64,000 bases of DNA, taken from NCBI GenBank assembly GCA_015665275.1, contig JADFAL010000041.1:1-64000 (forward strand), written 5' to 3'. The stretch's first letter is position 1. Every line of letters starts with the position of its first letter. This document shows, piece after piece, positions 17,576 through 26,816 of this stretch. Both the position numbers and the translations under genes were made by a program. This DNA is from Flavobacteriales bacterium. Its GTDB lineage: Bacteria; Bacteroidota; Bacteroidia; Flavobacteriales_D; Crocinitomicaceae. Under the pieces are notes generated by a model. That model searched no databases. It worked only from the letters and a program-made list of their open reading frames with translations, and was not told the origin of the DNA.

Positions 17576-18474
17576 TTGGCTGGTAATTCTATTACGTATG
17601 TTTTAGTATTTGAAACGGTCAATGTTTTGCCCAAAATCCATGGGTTCAATAGTTTCAATTCTCTATAGTTCGAACCATTGTCAATAGACCATTGCACCAA
17701 ATCTGAAATCGATTTGTTTACGTTAACCTTACGCGTTTCCCTTGGTTCATAGAGATACATCTCGTCTGGATGGAACCCATAATTTTCTGGTGACTCAAAA
17801 ATAAGCTTGAGTGCCAACATTCGGAAAAAGTAGCGCCCTGTTTCACGGTTCAGGTATAAATCCATGTATTCATCCACTTGCTGGCTTTCCAAATCGGATT
17901 GAATTCCACCAACACCGCGATTGTATGATGCAGCAGTTAATGGCCAATCTTCGAACTTCGCGTAGACGTTTTTTAAGTATGCACAAGCAGCTCTCGTGCT
18001 TTTCTCAATATGATATCGTTCGTCGATTTCACGATTTACAGTCAATCCATATTCCTTAGATGCTGCTGGCATGAATTGCCAAAATCCTTTTGCTCCCGAG
18101 GGTGATACGGCCTGAGTTAATCCGCTTTCAATCAAACTGAGATATTTCAAATCGTCAGGCATGTTTTCTTCCTGCAAAATGCGTTCTAACTCGCCGAAAT
18201 AACGGTTGGCACGCTTGAAGTATTGAAATGTACTGCTATGATAAAAAGTATTGGTCAAAAGCTCTTTATCGAGACGTTCTTTCGCGTCTAACTTCGTAAG
18301 ATCAATTTTCTGATCACAAAAAGTCATGGAACTCGGGATTTCTGGCATTGAAAAATGCACTTCTTTCTCCACTTTCACTTCCTCGACAACCTCTTTCTTT
18401 TCTTCTTGATTACATCCTGCTGCAATAAGGGTAATTACACCTGCCAACAGAACGACTGGTTTGAATTTTGGCAT
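17572..18474 (-). CDS. Lytic transglycosylase lipoprotein (SLT domain, MltD-like)
   Basis: 300 residues. A lipoprotein signal with lipobox LIAAGC is followed by an acidic linker and an SLT lysozyme-like domain (about 105-240). The catalytic Glu lies in LSLIESGLTQAVSPSGAKGFWQFMP, and AASYNRGVGGI is the second conserved block. A C-terminal region of about 50 residues (NVNKSISDLVQWSIDNGSNYRELKLLNPW) resembles a LysM-like peptidoglycan-binding module. It should cut murein from the periplasmic face of a membrane. It is 20 nt downstream of the WecA/MraY-like gene and overlaps uvrA, so cell-wall and repair genes share a transcript. Confidence 0.87.
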   Translation of the reverse strand: MPKFKPVVLLAGVITLIAAGCNQEEKKEVVEEVKVEKEVHFSMPEIPSSMTFCDQKIDLTKLDAKERLDKELLTNTFYHSSTFQYFKRANRYFGELERILQEENMPDDLKYLSLIESGLTQAVSPSGAKGFWQFMPAASKEYGLTVNREIDERYHIEKSTRAACAYLKNVYAKFEDWPLTAASYNRGVGGIQSDLESQQVDEYMDLYLNRETGRYFFRMLALKLIFESPENYGFHPDEMYLYEPRETRKVNVNKSISDLVQWSIDNGSNYRELKLLNPWILGKTLTVSNTKTYVIELPAK

Positions 18475-18494
18475 AACCTAAAAGTACTGATTTT

Positions 18495-19565
18495 TTACTT
18501 CGGTGCTTTGTATTTTATTGTGTTGCGGTACAACAAAATAAAGACGAAAATGAAGTACGAAATAAAGAATACAACCGGAAGATCCGTATCTAATTTTACC
18601 AAATTGACCATGGCTACCGAGAGTAGGCAAGCGATGGCTCCGATGGTTAAAAATACGTACCATACCTTTTTATCCGATAGCCCTGAGTAAACAAGGTGAT
18701 GTGTTGTATGATCCTTACCTCCAATCATGGGGGATTGTCCTCTTTTCAATCGATTTATTACTACCGTAAGTGTATCCACCGCAGCTGGAGTAAATGCAAC
18801 CAAGGCTATGCACAATCCTAACCACGCTGGGCTTTCTGTATCGTAAGAAACATTCCAATGGTTCTGCATACTAAAGAAGGCAACAAACAGTCCAATAAAC
18901 TGTGAGCCCGCATCCCCCATAAACAGCTTCGAAGGGTGTACATTCATCGTTAAGAAACCAACGACTGCGCCTATCACACTGATGTTGATTAGCGTGAAAA
19001 TATTCGTATTGAATTCAAATATCAACCAATTAGAAAGCAAACATGAAAGCAGAATAAAGAAGACAGTGGTTCCGGTAATTCCGTCCATATTATCCAGCAT
19101 ATTCAGGGAATTCATCACAATGATTACCCATACAACGGTCACAATTGCATCTGGACCGGCTAAGTGGAATAGGTGAATGGACGAACCGGTAATTACGAAG
19201 AAAAATCCACAAAGAATCTGTGTAGAGAGCTTGACCAAAGGGCGTGTGTTGTAGGCATCATCGGCCAATCCCATCAGGAAAGCAATACTTCCTGCACCAA
19301 ACAATCCTACGAATTCAGGATTTTGAAAAACATTCCTGTCTTCTCCGAACACTATTGAATAGGCAATGGATGCGAATACGAAAACAACGAAGAAACTTAC
19401 TCCTCCTAAAGACGGTTTTGATTGATTGCTCCATCGAACCACCACGTCGTTCTTGTTACGTATTCCTAAAGATTTTGAAAATCGAAGTAAGATGACATTA
19501 CATATTATTGCAAGCAACATTCCTCCAATCCCAAAGCCAAGAAGTTGTACTAGTTTTGCAATCAC
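18495..19565 (-). CDS. MraY/WecA-like undecaprenyl-phosphate sugar-phosphate transferase
   Basis: 356-residue polytopic membrane protein of glycosyltransferase family 4 of the PNPT superfamily. Motifs: KPSLGGVSFF, GLADDAYNTRPLVKL (Asp pair), NMLDNMDGITG, NVHPSKLFMGDAGSQFIGL and GKDHTTHHLVY. These enzymes start polysaccharide or O-antigen synthesis by loading a sugar phosphate on undecaprenyl phosphate. Position next to wzc/wza suggests it primes that exopolysaccharide. The start is a GTG at 19565 (MIAKLVQLLG), and it has its own -7 box. A WecA-like rather than MraY role is likely because no mur genes are near. Confidence 0.87.
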   Translation of the reverse strand: MIAKLVQLLGFGIGGMLLAIICNVILLRFSKSLGIRNKNDVVVRWSNQSKPSLGGVSFFVVFVFASIAYSIVFGEDRNVFQNPEFVGLFGAGSIAFLMGLADDAYNTRPLVKLSTQILCGFFFVITGSSIHLFHLAGPDAIVTVVWVIIVMNSLNMLDNMDGITGTTVFFILLSCLLSNWLIFEFNTNIFTLINISVIGAVVGFLTMNVHPSKLFMGDAGSQFIGLFVAFFSMQNHWNVSYDTESPAWLGLCIALVAFTPAAVDTLTVVINRLKRGQSPMIGGKDHTTHHLVYSGLSDKKVWYVFLTIGAIACLLSVAMVNLVKLDTDLPVVFFISYFIFVFILLYRNTIKYKAPK

Positions 19566-19588
19566 GTAAAAAGTAACTTTAGTCTCAA

Positions 19589-19596
19589 CAAAGGTA
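19589..19596 (-). promoter_or_regulatory. -7 box (TACCTTTG) for wecA-mltD-uvrA
   Basis: Exact TAnnTTTG match on the minus strand, 23 nt before the GTG at 19565. It separates this unit from the exopolysaccharide genes upstream. No -33 TTG at standard spacing. Confidence 0.55.
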
Positions 19597-19597
19597 G

Positions 19598-19623
19598 AAA
19601 AATTTGAGAGTACTGTTCTCTCA
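19598..19623 (-). terminator. Probable terminator after wzc
   Basis: Perfect 6-bp stem TGAGAG/CTCTCA with a 7-nt loop, followed on the minus strand by AATTTTT. It lies 17 nt past the wzc stop and just before the next unit's -7 box. The stem is short, so it may be weak. Confidence 0.5.
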
Positions 19624-19639
19624 TTGCACCAAACAGCGC

Positions 19640-22084
19640 TTATTTAGACCTACCCAAAATAGTACGGATTTTTCTTTTGATTCGCACCCATAGAGATGGC
19701 TTGGTAAACTTATCCATGTCGTCTTCCATATACCCGGAAGTATATCCGTAGCCGTAACCATAGCCATAACCGTAACCATAGCCGTAACTCGAGTTTCGGT
19801 TCGATTGCACCCCATTCAAAATCACGTTCAGTGACTTCAACTGCTGCATATCAAACAACTCTTTGATTCGGTAGGTAAAGTTTCGCTTCGAGTAATGCGA
19901 TTTGAAAATATAAATCGGAATATCAGCCTCCGTAAGATTTTTCACTCCATCAGAAACCAAGCCGACTGGTGGATTGTCAATGATGATAACGTCATATAGC
20001 GATTTCAATTCTTCTATAATCTCCTTATATCGATCACTCAGAAGTAACTCGGATGGGTTTGGTGGAATCGGTCCAGCGGTAATGAAATCCAATTCTGGAA
20101 TAGTTGAATTCTTAATACATTCTTCCAAATTGGACTGTCCAACGATCAATGAACTCATTCCGTGCGTATTGTCATCGTCGAACCCAAGGTGTACTTTCGG
20201 TTTACGTAAATCCAAATCAAGAAGTATGGTTTTCTTTCCAGACATGGCGATTATACCTCCAAGATTCAAGGCTACGAAGGTCTTACCCTCCCCTGAAATA
20301 GAGGATGAAATGGCGATCGTCTTATAGTTCGGATGGATATAACTTAGGTTTGTACGAATCTTCCGCATCGCCTCGGCCATAATGGATTTTGGTGCTTCAG
20401 CTACAACCAACTGCGAGTATTCCATTGAGAACTTTAACAATGGCACTCCTCCTAGAATTGATGCGCGATCCGGAAGTGTATTTTCCAAATCCTCAATCAG
20501 GTTAATTTCGTTGAACGTAAGGTAGCGGAAAAGCATAATCCCGATTCCAATAAATGATCCAACCAAAATGAAGGTGAAGTAAACAAATCCACCATTTGGA
20601 GCTACGGGCTCAGAGCTCACCACTGGCATTCGTAGAATTCGGTTTTCAGAAGCATATCCTGCGTCGGAAATGGAATACAACACTTTCTTTTCCGTCAAAA
20701 GCGTGAAGTACTTTTCGTTCAATTCCTGGATATTATTCAAACGGCTATATTCCATCCGTTGTTCGGGCAATCCAGTAAGTTTCCCTGTACTTTCGTTGAT
20801 TTTACCCACCAATTTGATCGCTTCCGAATTCAATCGCACCTTAATAGTTGCAATGCTTAACAAGATCGTATTGATCTTACTATCGATACGTTTCTGAACC
20901 AAAATCACTTTTGGATTGTCGCTTGTCAACGAGACCAAATAGTCTTCTTTCTTTTCTAATAATTGTCGCAGTTCGGTAATGTGGTTGCTCAATGCCGACT
21001 CGTAGCTTTTGCCTAAAATCTCAGGAATCATACCGAAAACGCTAAGACTATCCGATGTTGATCCCATCCCTTGAGACGCAGATTCCAATCGACTGTTGAT
21101 CGTATCCAGTGAAGCAATTTCGCTTTTCACTTCCGTAAGTTCCAATTTCAATTCACTCAATTCCTCGTTGGCATCATCTCCTGTAAATTCGGGGTCAACG
21201 ACATTCGTTTTTGAGTAGAACTCGGTGAGGCTGTCTTGTGAAGACAACAATTCGAAATAAAGTGAATCCAGCTGCGTGTTAATGAAGTCCAGCACGTTTT
21301 CAGAACTCTTACGTTTTATTTCCTCGTCATAGTCCTGATATGCTTGGGCTACGGCCAAACTAACATCACGACACATTCTGGCGTTGTGGCCTTTAAACGA
21401 TACCTGAATTGTTCTGGCATTCGGATCCATTGGAATCACGTCAAGCCCAGGATGCAGTCGTCTCACTAATTCTTCCAAATCGTTGATGACAAAGTACAGT
21501 TCATTCTCCTCCGCCATGCTGACAAACGCCTTTGGGTTCGAAGATCGAATTTCGACTTTCATGTCGAGATTGGCCATTGGAGAGTTGAGCGTCCCTTTTA
21601 ACTTGACCTTCTTCCCTCCTTTCTTATATGCAAGAACGACTTGATTGTTTTTGTAAGAGATGCCAATTTCTTTGTTTATAAGAGACGAATCTCTCAGTTC
21701 TAGAATGGCTACATTCAATCTCTTAGACACGTAAAGCTCTTCGGTTAGAAGCTTCCCTCTCGAGAAGGTACTTACGTTCATATCCAACCTTTTTACGGCT
21801 CTCTCAAATAAAAGCTCAGAACGCAACAATTCGACTACTGCAGAAATTTCATCGTCTTGTGTGTTGATATTCTCGAAATCGATAACATCTGCTGCTTTAT
21901 CCTGATTAGAAATCTGTAACATCAAAGACGATTCGTAATCTGGTTTGGTATATCGAAGATAGAAGTACGCGAGAACAACAAATACTCCAACAAAGCCAAG
22001 TACCCAGAACCAATAACGACGAAATATCGTCCGTAGGATCAACGGATCATATGAGGTATTTATGAATAATTTTTGCTTTGCCAC
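19640..22084 (-). CDS. Wzc-like polysaccharide co-polymerase / tyrosine autokinase
   Basis: 814 residues. A Wzz-type N-terminal helix (about 23-45), a long periplasmic coiled region, and a second helix (about 495-518) precede a BY-kinase domain. That domain has Walker A SSISGEGKT (near 598), Walker A' ILLDLDLRKP and Walker B VIIIDNPPVG. These proteins control polysaccharide chain length and export through Wza, switched by phosphorylation of a C-terminal Tyr cluster. The cluster here is a perfect (YG)7-Y run at about 765-779, and a basic tail follows it. The start is a GTG. It follows wza by 18 nt. No Wzb phosphatase is in the window. Confidence 0.92.
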   Translation of the reverse strand: MAKQKLFINTSYDPLILRTIFRRYWFWVLGFVGVFVVLAYFYLRYTKPDYESSLMLQISNQDKAADVIDFENINTQDDEISAVVELLRSELLFERAVKRLDMNVSTFSRGKLLTEELYVSKRLNVAILELRDSSLINKEIGISYKNNQVVLAYKKGGKKVKLKGTLNSPMANLDMKVEIRSSNPKAFVSMAEENELYFVINDLEELVRRLHPGLDVIPMDPNARTIQVSFKGHNARMCRDVSLAVAQAYQDYDEEIKRKSSENVLDFINTQLDSLYFELLSSQDSLTEFYSKTNVVDPEFTGDDANEELSELKLELTEVKSEIASLDTINSRLESASQGMGSTSDSLSVFGMIPEILGKSYESALSNHITELRQLLEKKEDYLVSLTSDNPKVILVQKRIDSKINTILLSIATIKVRLNSEAIKLVGKINESTGKLTGLPEQRMEYSRLNNIQELNEKYFTLLTEKKVLYSISDAGYASENRILRMPVVSSEPVAPNGGFVYFTFILVGSFIGIGIMLFRYLTFNEINLIEDLENTLPDRASILGGVPLLKFSMEYSQLVVAEAPKSIMAEAMRKIRTNLSYIHPNYKTIAISSSISGEGKTFVALNLGGIIAMSGKKTILLDLDLRKPKVHLGFDDDNTHGMSSLIVGQSNLEECIKNSTIPELDFITAGPIPPNPSELLLSDRYKEIIEELKSLYDVIIIDNPPVGLVSDGVKNLTEADIPIYIFKSHYSKRNFTYRIKELFDMQQLKSLNVILNGVQSNRNSSYGYGYGYGYGYGYGYTSGYMEDDMDKFTKPSLWVRIKRKIRTILGRSK
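19748..19789 (-). repeat. Hexanucleotide repeat encoding (Tyr-Gly)7 in wzc
   Basis: Seven tandem 6-bp units of the form TA(C/T)GG(C/T/A) on the minus strand. Each codes for Tyr-Gly and differs only at third codon positions. Copy-number change would lengthen or shorten the Tyr cluster without shifting the frame. Confidence 0.85.
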
Positions 22085-22102
22085 GCGCTCTTCTTTTCTG
22101 CC

Positions 22103-22870
22103 TTATAAATTGGATATTAAGGTGACCAATACTGCTAAGGATGCTAATAACGATCCAAGTGGTACTACCTTTTCCAGAATCTCTCTACCCAGTTCCGGTG
22201 CTGGCTCAACATAAATGTAATCATTGGCCTGAACAACCAAATCTGTGAATTTCAATCCTTCAATTACCGATAAATCCATTACGTAAACGATGCGTTCTCC
22301 GTTGACATTTCGCATCAACTTCACTGTATTTGCTTTTCCTCGATCGGCAATTCCTCCCGCTAATGCAATTACTTCCATTAATGTGGTATTGGTATTTGTC
22401 AACGGTACAACTTTCGCATCTGATCCGCTTCCAGGGAATACAATAACACGCTGATTGGTAATCTGCACTTTCACAAACGGATTTTTGTATTCGGTTGAAT
22501 ACAATAACTCAAGCGTATCCTCGAAGTTCTCAACTGTCATACCAACAGCATCTACCTTCCCAAGTTTCGGAAGTTCCACTTGACCACTGTTACGCACTAC
22601 GTATTCCGCTTGATCAAATTCTCCGTTGGCCCCAACCGATATTTCAGTAGTACCATCAATCAAATCCTCTCCTTCATTCATGTAAAGTTGAAAGGCGATT
22701 TTATCATTCACGGCAATTTTATACTCTTCGGTAGGTTGCAAAGGGATTTCGTCTGAATTCACTTCAGTTCCCTTGGCTTGCTTCAGCATCAGATTGCTAT
22801 TCACACCACAAGAAGCGGTGATAATCAAACAAGCAACAAATGCGAAAATTACGTTTATACTTTTAAACAT
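22103..22870 (-). CDS. Wza-like polysaccharide export lipoprotein
   Basis: 255 residues with a lipoprotein signal (lipobox ITASCG). A polysaccharide biosynthesis/export domain (EYKIAVNDKIAFQLYMNEG at about 48-65, VRNSGQVELPKLGKVDAVGMTV) is followed by a SLBB-like domain (PLTNTNTTLMEVIALAGGI). A C-terminal hydrophobic helix (LGSLLASLAVLVTLISNL) follows. It should form the outer-membrane export channel paired with Wzc. The start overlaps the end of the glycosyltransferase gene by 8 nt. Confidence 0.9.
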   Translation of the reverse strand: MFKSINVIFAFVACLIITASCGVNSNLMLKQAKGTEVNSDEIPLQPTEEYKIAVNDKIAFQLYMNEGEDLIDGTTEISVGANGEFDQAEYVVRNSGQVELPKLGKVDAVGMTVENFEDTLELLYSTEYKNPFVKVQITNQRVIVFPGSGSDAKVVPLTNTNTTLMEVIALAGGIADRGKANTVKLMRNVNGERIVYVMDLSVIEGLKFTDLVVQANDYIYVEPAPELGREILEKVVPLGSLLASLAVLVTLISNL

Positions 22871-24062
22871 CTACTCCGTTTTTCTCTAACAATTCTTTGT
22901 ACAAAACATCCATGTTGGATGCCAAAGTATTGTAGTGGAATGTATCCTTTACGAATGTCCAGCCATTTTGTGACATTTTTTGACGTTTTTTTTCATTTTC
23001 GACCAATTCGAGCACTCGTTCGGAGAACAAATCGGCGTCATTCACCGGTACTACGAATCCAGTATCACCATCTTTTACAATATCTCGAACGCCGCCAACA
23101 TCAGTTGAAATCACTGGGATGCATGCCGCTTGCGCTTCAATCAAACTTACGGGAGTGCCTTCGTTATGCGACGTCAGACAAATCAAATCTATCGCAGCAT
23201 TGAACGAGGCAATATCTGTAATCCACGAGGTCAAAACAATTGTATCAGGATACTTTTCATTCAATTCATTCGCTCGATTTTCGATTGATTCGCGTTCCGA
23301 GCCATCTCCTACAACGAACAACTTCAATTTCTTGTTTGTTTTCGCCAATACTTTTTCCATCGAGTTGAAAAACAGATCGTGATTTTTGATGGACGCAAAA
23401 CGTCCAACAATGGCAATTGCAATAGTGTCATCGGTCAACCCTAATTCCTTGCGCTTTGACTCGCGCTCTTGAGTACGCTTATCGTTAAACGGCTGAAGAT
23501 CAAATCCCAATGGGATCACATGTGTTTTTTCCCGTTTACAGATCTTATGCACATCGCAAAGTTCGTCTCGTTGTCGGTTCGAAATTGCCACGATTGCTTG
23601 TGACTTTTTCGCCAGATTTTTTTCAATTTCCTTGAATACGCGCGTCTTCACCTTCCCGAAATAAGAATGAAAAACATGACCATGGAATGTATGAACAATC
23701 ACAGGCACGTCGCAGGCATCTGCTGCCTTTCTACCAAGCGCCCCTGCCTTTGAGGCATGTGTATGAACAATGTGCGGTTTGAATTCTCGAATAATTTCCT
23801 TCAGGCGCTTGTATGCCTGACGATCGCTTGTCAAGCTCGGGTTTCGCACCATTTCTTCAATGAGAATTGGTTCAATCCCATAACTTTTCGGAATATGAAG
23901 CGAATCGGACTCATCTTCTTCGGGCAATCCACCAACAAGTATGGTCTCGTAATCATCACTCAAAAATCGAGTGAGAAACGTAGCGTTGAAAGTAGGTCCT
24001 CCGATATTAAATCGGTTGATGATGCGTAATACGCGAATTTTTTCCTTAGGTCGTTTCGGCAT
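22863..24062 (-). CDS. Glycosyltransferase family 4 (GT-B) protein
   Basis: 399 residues. The N-terminal acceptor domain includes INRFNIGGPTFNA and HTHASKAGALGRKAA. The C-terminal donor domain has VGRFASIKNHDLFFNSM and the E-x7-E-type block SHNEGTPVSLIEAQAACIP, followed by TDVGGVRDIVKDGDTGFVVP. It should add an activated sugar to the lipid-linked exopolysaccharide; sugar and linkage are unknown. First gene of the GT-wza-wzc unit, starting at an ATG 51 nt from divergent dacB. No flippase or polymerase gene lies in the window. Confidence 0.9.
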   Translation of the reverse strand: MPKRPKEKIRVLRIINRFNIGGPTFNATFLTRFLSDDYETILVGGLPEEDESDSLHIPKSYGIEPILIEEMVRNPSLTSDRQAYKRLKEIIREFKPHIVHTHASKAGALGRKAADACDVPVIVHTFHGHVFHSYFGKVKTRVFKEIEKNLAKKSQAIVAISNRQRDELCDVHKICKREKTHVIPLGFDLQPFNDKRTQERESKRKELGLTDDTIAIAIVGRFASIKNHDLFFNSMEKVLAKTNKKLKLFVVGDGSERESIENRANELNEKYPDTIVLTSWITDIASFNAAIDLICLTSHNEGTPVSLIEAQAACIPVISTDVGGVRDIVKDGDTGFVVPVNDADLFSERVLELVENEKKRQKMSQNGWTFVKDTFHYNTLASNMDVLYKELLEKNGVDV

Positions 24063-24113
24063 TGTCCCGCGCGTGTTGTTAGTAAATTTCCGTTGTCTCT
24101 AGTACGTTAATTG

Positions 24114-25607
24114 ATGAATCTTACGAGATTTATCAAAAACAACGCGATGAAGATAGTAAGTTCACTCCTTTTAATCCTGCTTATAATCTCAAATTTTGCA
24201 TTCTCGCAACAATCTCTCACGAATGCAGTTTCGACTTTTACAAATGGATCGGGAATGGAGCATGCATCTGTCAGCATCGAAATCTATGATTTGGATTCAA
24301 AGTCCACAGTAGCTTCGCACAACACAAACCTCACATTACCAACGGCTTCAACGGCAAAATTGTTCTCGACGGCAACAGCATTGGAAATTCTGGGGCCTGA
24401 TTATCGTGCAAAAACAAGATTGTACGTCGAAGGCTATGTGGAAGATGGGAAATTAATTGGCAACCTTTGGATTCGAGGAGGCGGTGATCCCTCTCTTGGA
24501 AGTAAATATTTCAATTCTCCGGGACATGAATTGGATTTCATGAAGCCTTGGATTGACAGTTTAAAGAATATGGGGATTACATCCATTAGCGGTGGAGTCA
24601 TTGGTGATGGTTCCGAATTTGGATACGAGGGTGCGCCAGATGGCTGGAATTGGGTCGATATGGGAAATTACTACGGTGCCGGACCTTCAGGACTAACCAT
24701 TTACGACAATCTTGTACGGTATACTTTCACTTCAGGAAGTACGCCGGGAAGGGTGGTTAAAGTGAAATCCATTGAGCCGGAAGTTCCCGGGCTGATCTAT
24801 CATAATTACGTAAAGTCTTCCAAGCGCAGCGGAGATAATGCCTATTTGTATGGTGGTCCATACGCTTTCGATCGTTTTGGATCGGGAACTATTCCTATCA
24901 ATAAAAGTGCATTTCTGGTAAAAGGAAGCTTGCCCGATCCTGAATTGCAATGTGCTCATGAGTTGACAGAGTTGCTGCAATCGAATGGCATTGATGTGAT
25001 GGAAGAACCGCATGGTTGTCGTTCTATGGAAGTTTTCAGTAAATCCACGGATTACGACAAACGAACTTTGGTCGCTACTCATGAGGGAGAATCGTTACAG
25101 GCAATTATTAAAGAAACCAATCACCGTAGCGTGAATTTGTTTGCGGAACACATGCTGAATCTAATCGGTTACGAAGAGACTGGAAACGGCAGCACAGCTT
25201 CAGGCATTGGTGTGTTTGAGAAGCATTGGAATGCGAAAATTAATACTTCGGGACTGCATCTGAATGACGGAAGCGGGCTTTCTCGAAGCAATGCCATTTC
25301 TGCGCATCACTTTGTGCAGTTTTTAGAGGCAATGAATACAAGCAGCCAAAAGGATGCATTCCGAAAGTCATTGCCAGTTGCTGGTGAATCAGGAACAATG
25401 AAATACGTGTGTAGAAATGCCGCTGGCCATGGAAGAATTGCGGCAAAAAGCGGATCGATGACACGCATTAAAAGTTATTCGGGCTATGTGGATTCAAAAA
25501 CAGGGAAGCACTACGCCTTTGCGATAATTGTGAATAATTACAGCGGGAGTTCAAGTTCATTGAAGACGAAGTTTCAAGCTTTGATGAACGCGATATCGGT
25601 GAATTGA
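24114..25607 (+). CDS. dacB: D-alanyl-D-alanine carboxypeptidase/endopeptidase (PBP4 type)
   Basis: 497-residue low-molecular-mass penicillin-binding protein that trims or cleaves peptidoglycan crosslinks in the periplasm. The N-terminal signal is LLLILLIISNFAFSQ. The three serine-acyl-enzyme motifs are present: S-x-x-K in TASTAKLF near residue 82, S-x-N in HRSVNLFAEHM near 343, and K-S/T-G in AAKSGSM near 445. A domain inserted between the first two is typical of class C PBP4. The track TTG at 24111 directly precedes the ATG used here; the ATG at 24147 (MKIVSS) is an alternative. It converges with ddl. Confidence 0.92.
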   Translation: MNLTRFIKNNAMKIVSSLLLILLIISNFAFSQQSLTNAVSTFTNGSGMEHASVSIEIYDLDSKSTVASHNTNLTLPTASTAKLFSTATALEILGPDYRAKTRLYVEGYVEDGKLIGNLWIRGGGDPSLGSKYFNSPGHELDFMKPWIDSLKNMGITSISGGVIGDGSEFGYEGAPDGWNWVDMGNYYGAGPSGLTIYDNLVRYTFTSGSTPGRVVKVKSIEPEVPGLIYHNYVKSSKRSGDNAYLYGGPYAFDRFGSGTIPINKSAFLVKGSLPDPELQCAHELTELLQSNGIDVMEEPHGCRSMEVFSKSTDYDKRTLVATHEGESLQAIIKETNHRSVNLFAEHMLNLIGYEETGNGSTASGIGVFEKHWNAKINTSGLHLNDGSGLSRSNAISAHHFVQFLEAMNTSSQKDAFRKSLPVAGESGTMKYVCRNAAGHGRIAAKSGSMTRIKSYSGYVDSKTGKHYAFAIIVNNYSGSSSSLKTKFQALMNAISVN

Positions 25608-25700
25608 TTTCTATCGAAAAGCGGAATATTCGAATATCGGAATATCCCGATTTAAAAGATGAGTGAAAATTAGGAACTCAAAACTAAAACTCGTATTTTA

Positions 25701-26666
25701 TTATATCTCAGCATCCAAGATCTCTTTCCAGAAATCAGCAACGCTCTGTCCTTTACATTCAATCATTTGAGGCACCAAACTCTCCGGTGAAAACCCGGGA
25801 ATGGTATTCACTTCAATCACGCACGGCTCTCCATCCACAATCATATAATCGATACGAGCGATGGATCGCAAATTCAGCAATTGATAGATTTTCTTAGATA
25901 ATTCCTGACAACGATCGCGCATTTCATCTGAAATTCTAGCAGGCGTGATTTCTTGCGATTTCCCCAAATACTTCGCCTCATAATCAAAGAAAGCATTGTC
26001 GGTCACAATTTCTGTCATAGGTAACGCTATCAAGCCTTCGGTTGATCGATAAACAGCACAGGTAACTTCAGTTCCATCTAAAAACGCTTCTAGTACCACC
26101 GTTTTCCCTTCCGCGAATGCATTGTCAACGGCGCTCTGTAGTTCTCCTGTCTCCTCAACACGGGCTATACCATAACTCGAACCAGAATCACAAGGCTTTA
26201 CAAAAATTGGAAGTCCCAATGCCTTGACAACCTTTTCTGTTGAGGGCATTTCCGAAGGCTTGGTTAAGTATATTGAATCTGCCACCTTAATGCCAAATCC
26301 TTTCAAGAACTGATTGCAATACCATTTATCGAAAGACAATTGCGATGCTAGCGGTCCAGAATTCACATATGGGATATCAATCATCTCCAAGTAGCCTTGA
26401 ATTTTCCCGTTTTCACCTGGGTCTCCATGAATATAAATAATAGCAACATCGATTTTTTGAGACACTCCATTTACTGAATAGGTAAAATTTGTTGCATCCA
26501 GTGGAACTTCGGAATCGTCCAATTGAACCGTCCATCCACTTTTTCTCAAGTAAATCATTCTGGGCAAATACCCTTCAGGGAAGTCGTCGAAGATGGTCTT
26601 TGCACTCTTCACAGAGATCTCAAACTCAGACGAATAACCACCGCAAATAATTCCTACTTGTTTCAT
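25701..26666 (-). CDS. ddl: D-alanine--D-alanine ligase
   Basis: 321-residue ATP-grasp ligase making D-Ala-D-Ala for peptidoglycan. Motifs: CGGYSSEFEISVKSA at the N terminus, IYIHGDPGENGKIQGYLE near 80, VKPCDSGSSYGIARV near 155 and the metal site VIEVNTIPGFSPESLVP near 290. The track start is a TTG; the ATG at 26666 (MKQVGII) fits family length and the upstream promoter. The gene is convergent with dacB and divergent from the acyltransferase. Confidence 0.94.
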   Translation of the reverse strand: MKQVGIICGGYSSEFEISVKSAKTIFDDFPEGYLPRMIYLRKSGWTVQLDDSEVPLDATNFTYSVNGVSQKIDVAIIYIHGDPGENGKIQGYLEMIDIPYVNSGPLASQLSFDKWYCNQFLKGFGIKVADSIYLTKPSEMPSTEKVVKALGLPIFVKPCDSGSSYGIARVEETGELQSAVDNAFAEGKTVVLEAFLDGTEVTCAVYRSTEGLIALPMTEIVTDNAFFDYEAKYLGKSQEITPARISDEMRDRCQELSKKIYQLLNLRSIARIDYMIVDGEPCVIEVNTIPGFSPESLVPQMIECKGQSVADFWKEILDAEI

Positions 26667-26683
26667 ATTCAATACTTGTTAAG

Positions 26684-26712
26684 CGAAAGTAAGAGATAAA
26701 GCTACGTACAAA
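26684..26712 (-). promoter_or_regulatory. Probable ddl promoter (TTTG - 17 nt - TACTTTCG)
   Basis: A -33 TTTG (complement of 26709-26712) lies 17 nt before TACTTTCG, which matches the -7 consensus in seven of eight positions counting the free nn. The box ends 17 nt before the ATG. Confidence 0.5.
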
Positions 26713-26778
26713 CTGGTACAACATTCAAAGTTTTGCGCAATCGCGTTGTTAAATTCTCTAAAACGGTTAAATCTAAAA

Positions 26779-26795
26779 TTTGCGAAAATCGCAAA
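26779..26795. promoter_or_regulatory. Palindrome TTTGCGA-AAA-TCGCAAA upstream of the acyltransferase
   Basis: A perfect 7-bp inverted repeat with a 3-nt centre, 21 nt before the -7 box at 26817 and thus over the -33 region. A second short palindrome, TTGCGCAA, lies about 40 nt upstream. An operator is possible; the regulator is unknown. Confidence 0.4.
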
Positions 26796-26816
26796 ACGAC
26801 TTATGAAGCATAGTAT

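Noticed and set aside
19741-19790. CRISPR-like or satellite repeat
   Set aside because: The 6-bp units are in frame within wzc and encode its expected C-terminal Tyr cluster.
14759-24062. Horizontally acquired capsule island
   Set aside because: No mobile genes, tRNA or flanking repeats; composition looks like the rest, and the genes are mixed with uvrA and murein genes.
25620-25660. GAATATTCGAATATCGGAATATCCC as a terminator between dacB and ddl
   Set aside because: The palindromic AT-rich sequence has no T run and a poor stem, so I could not support a terminator.
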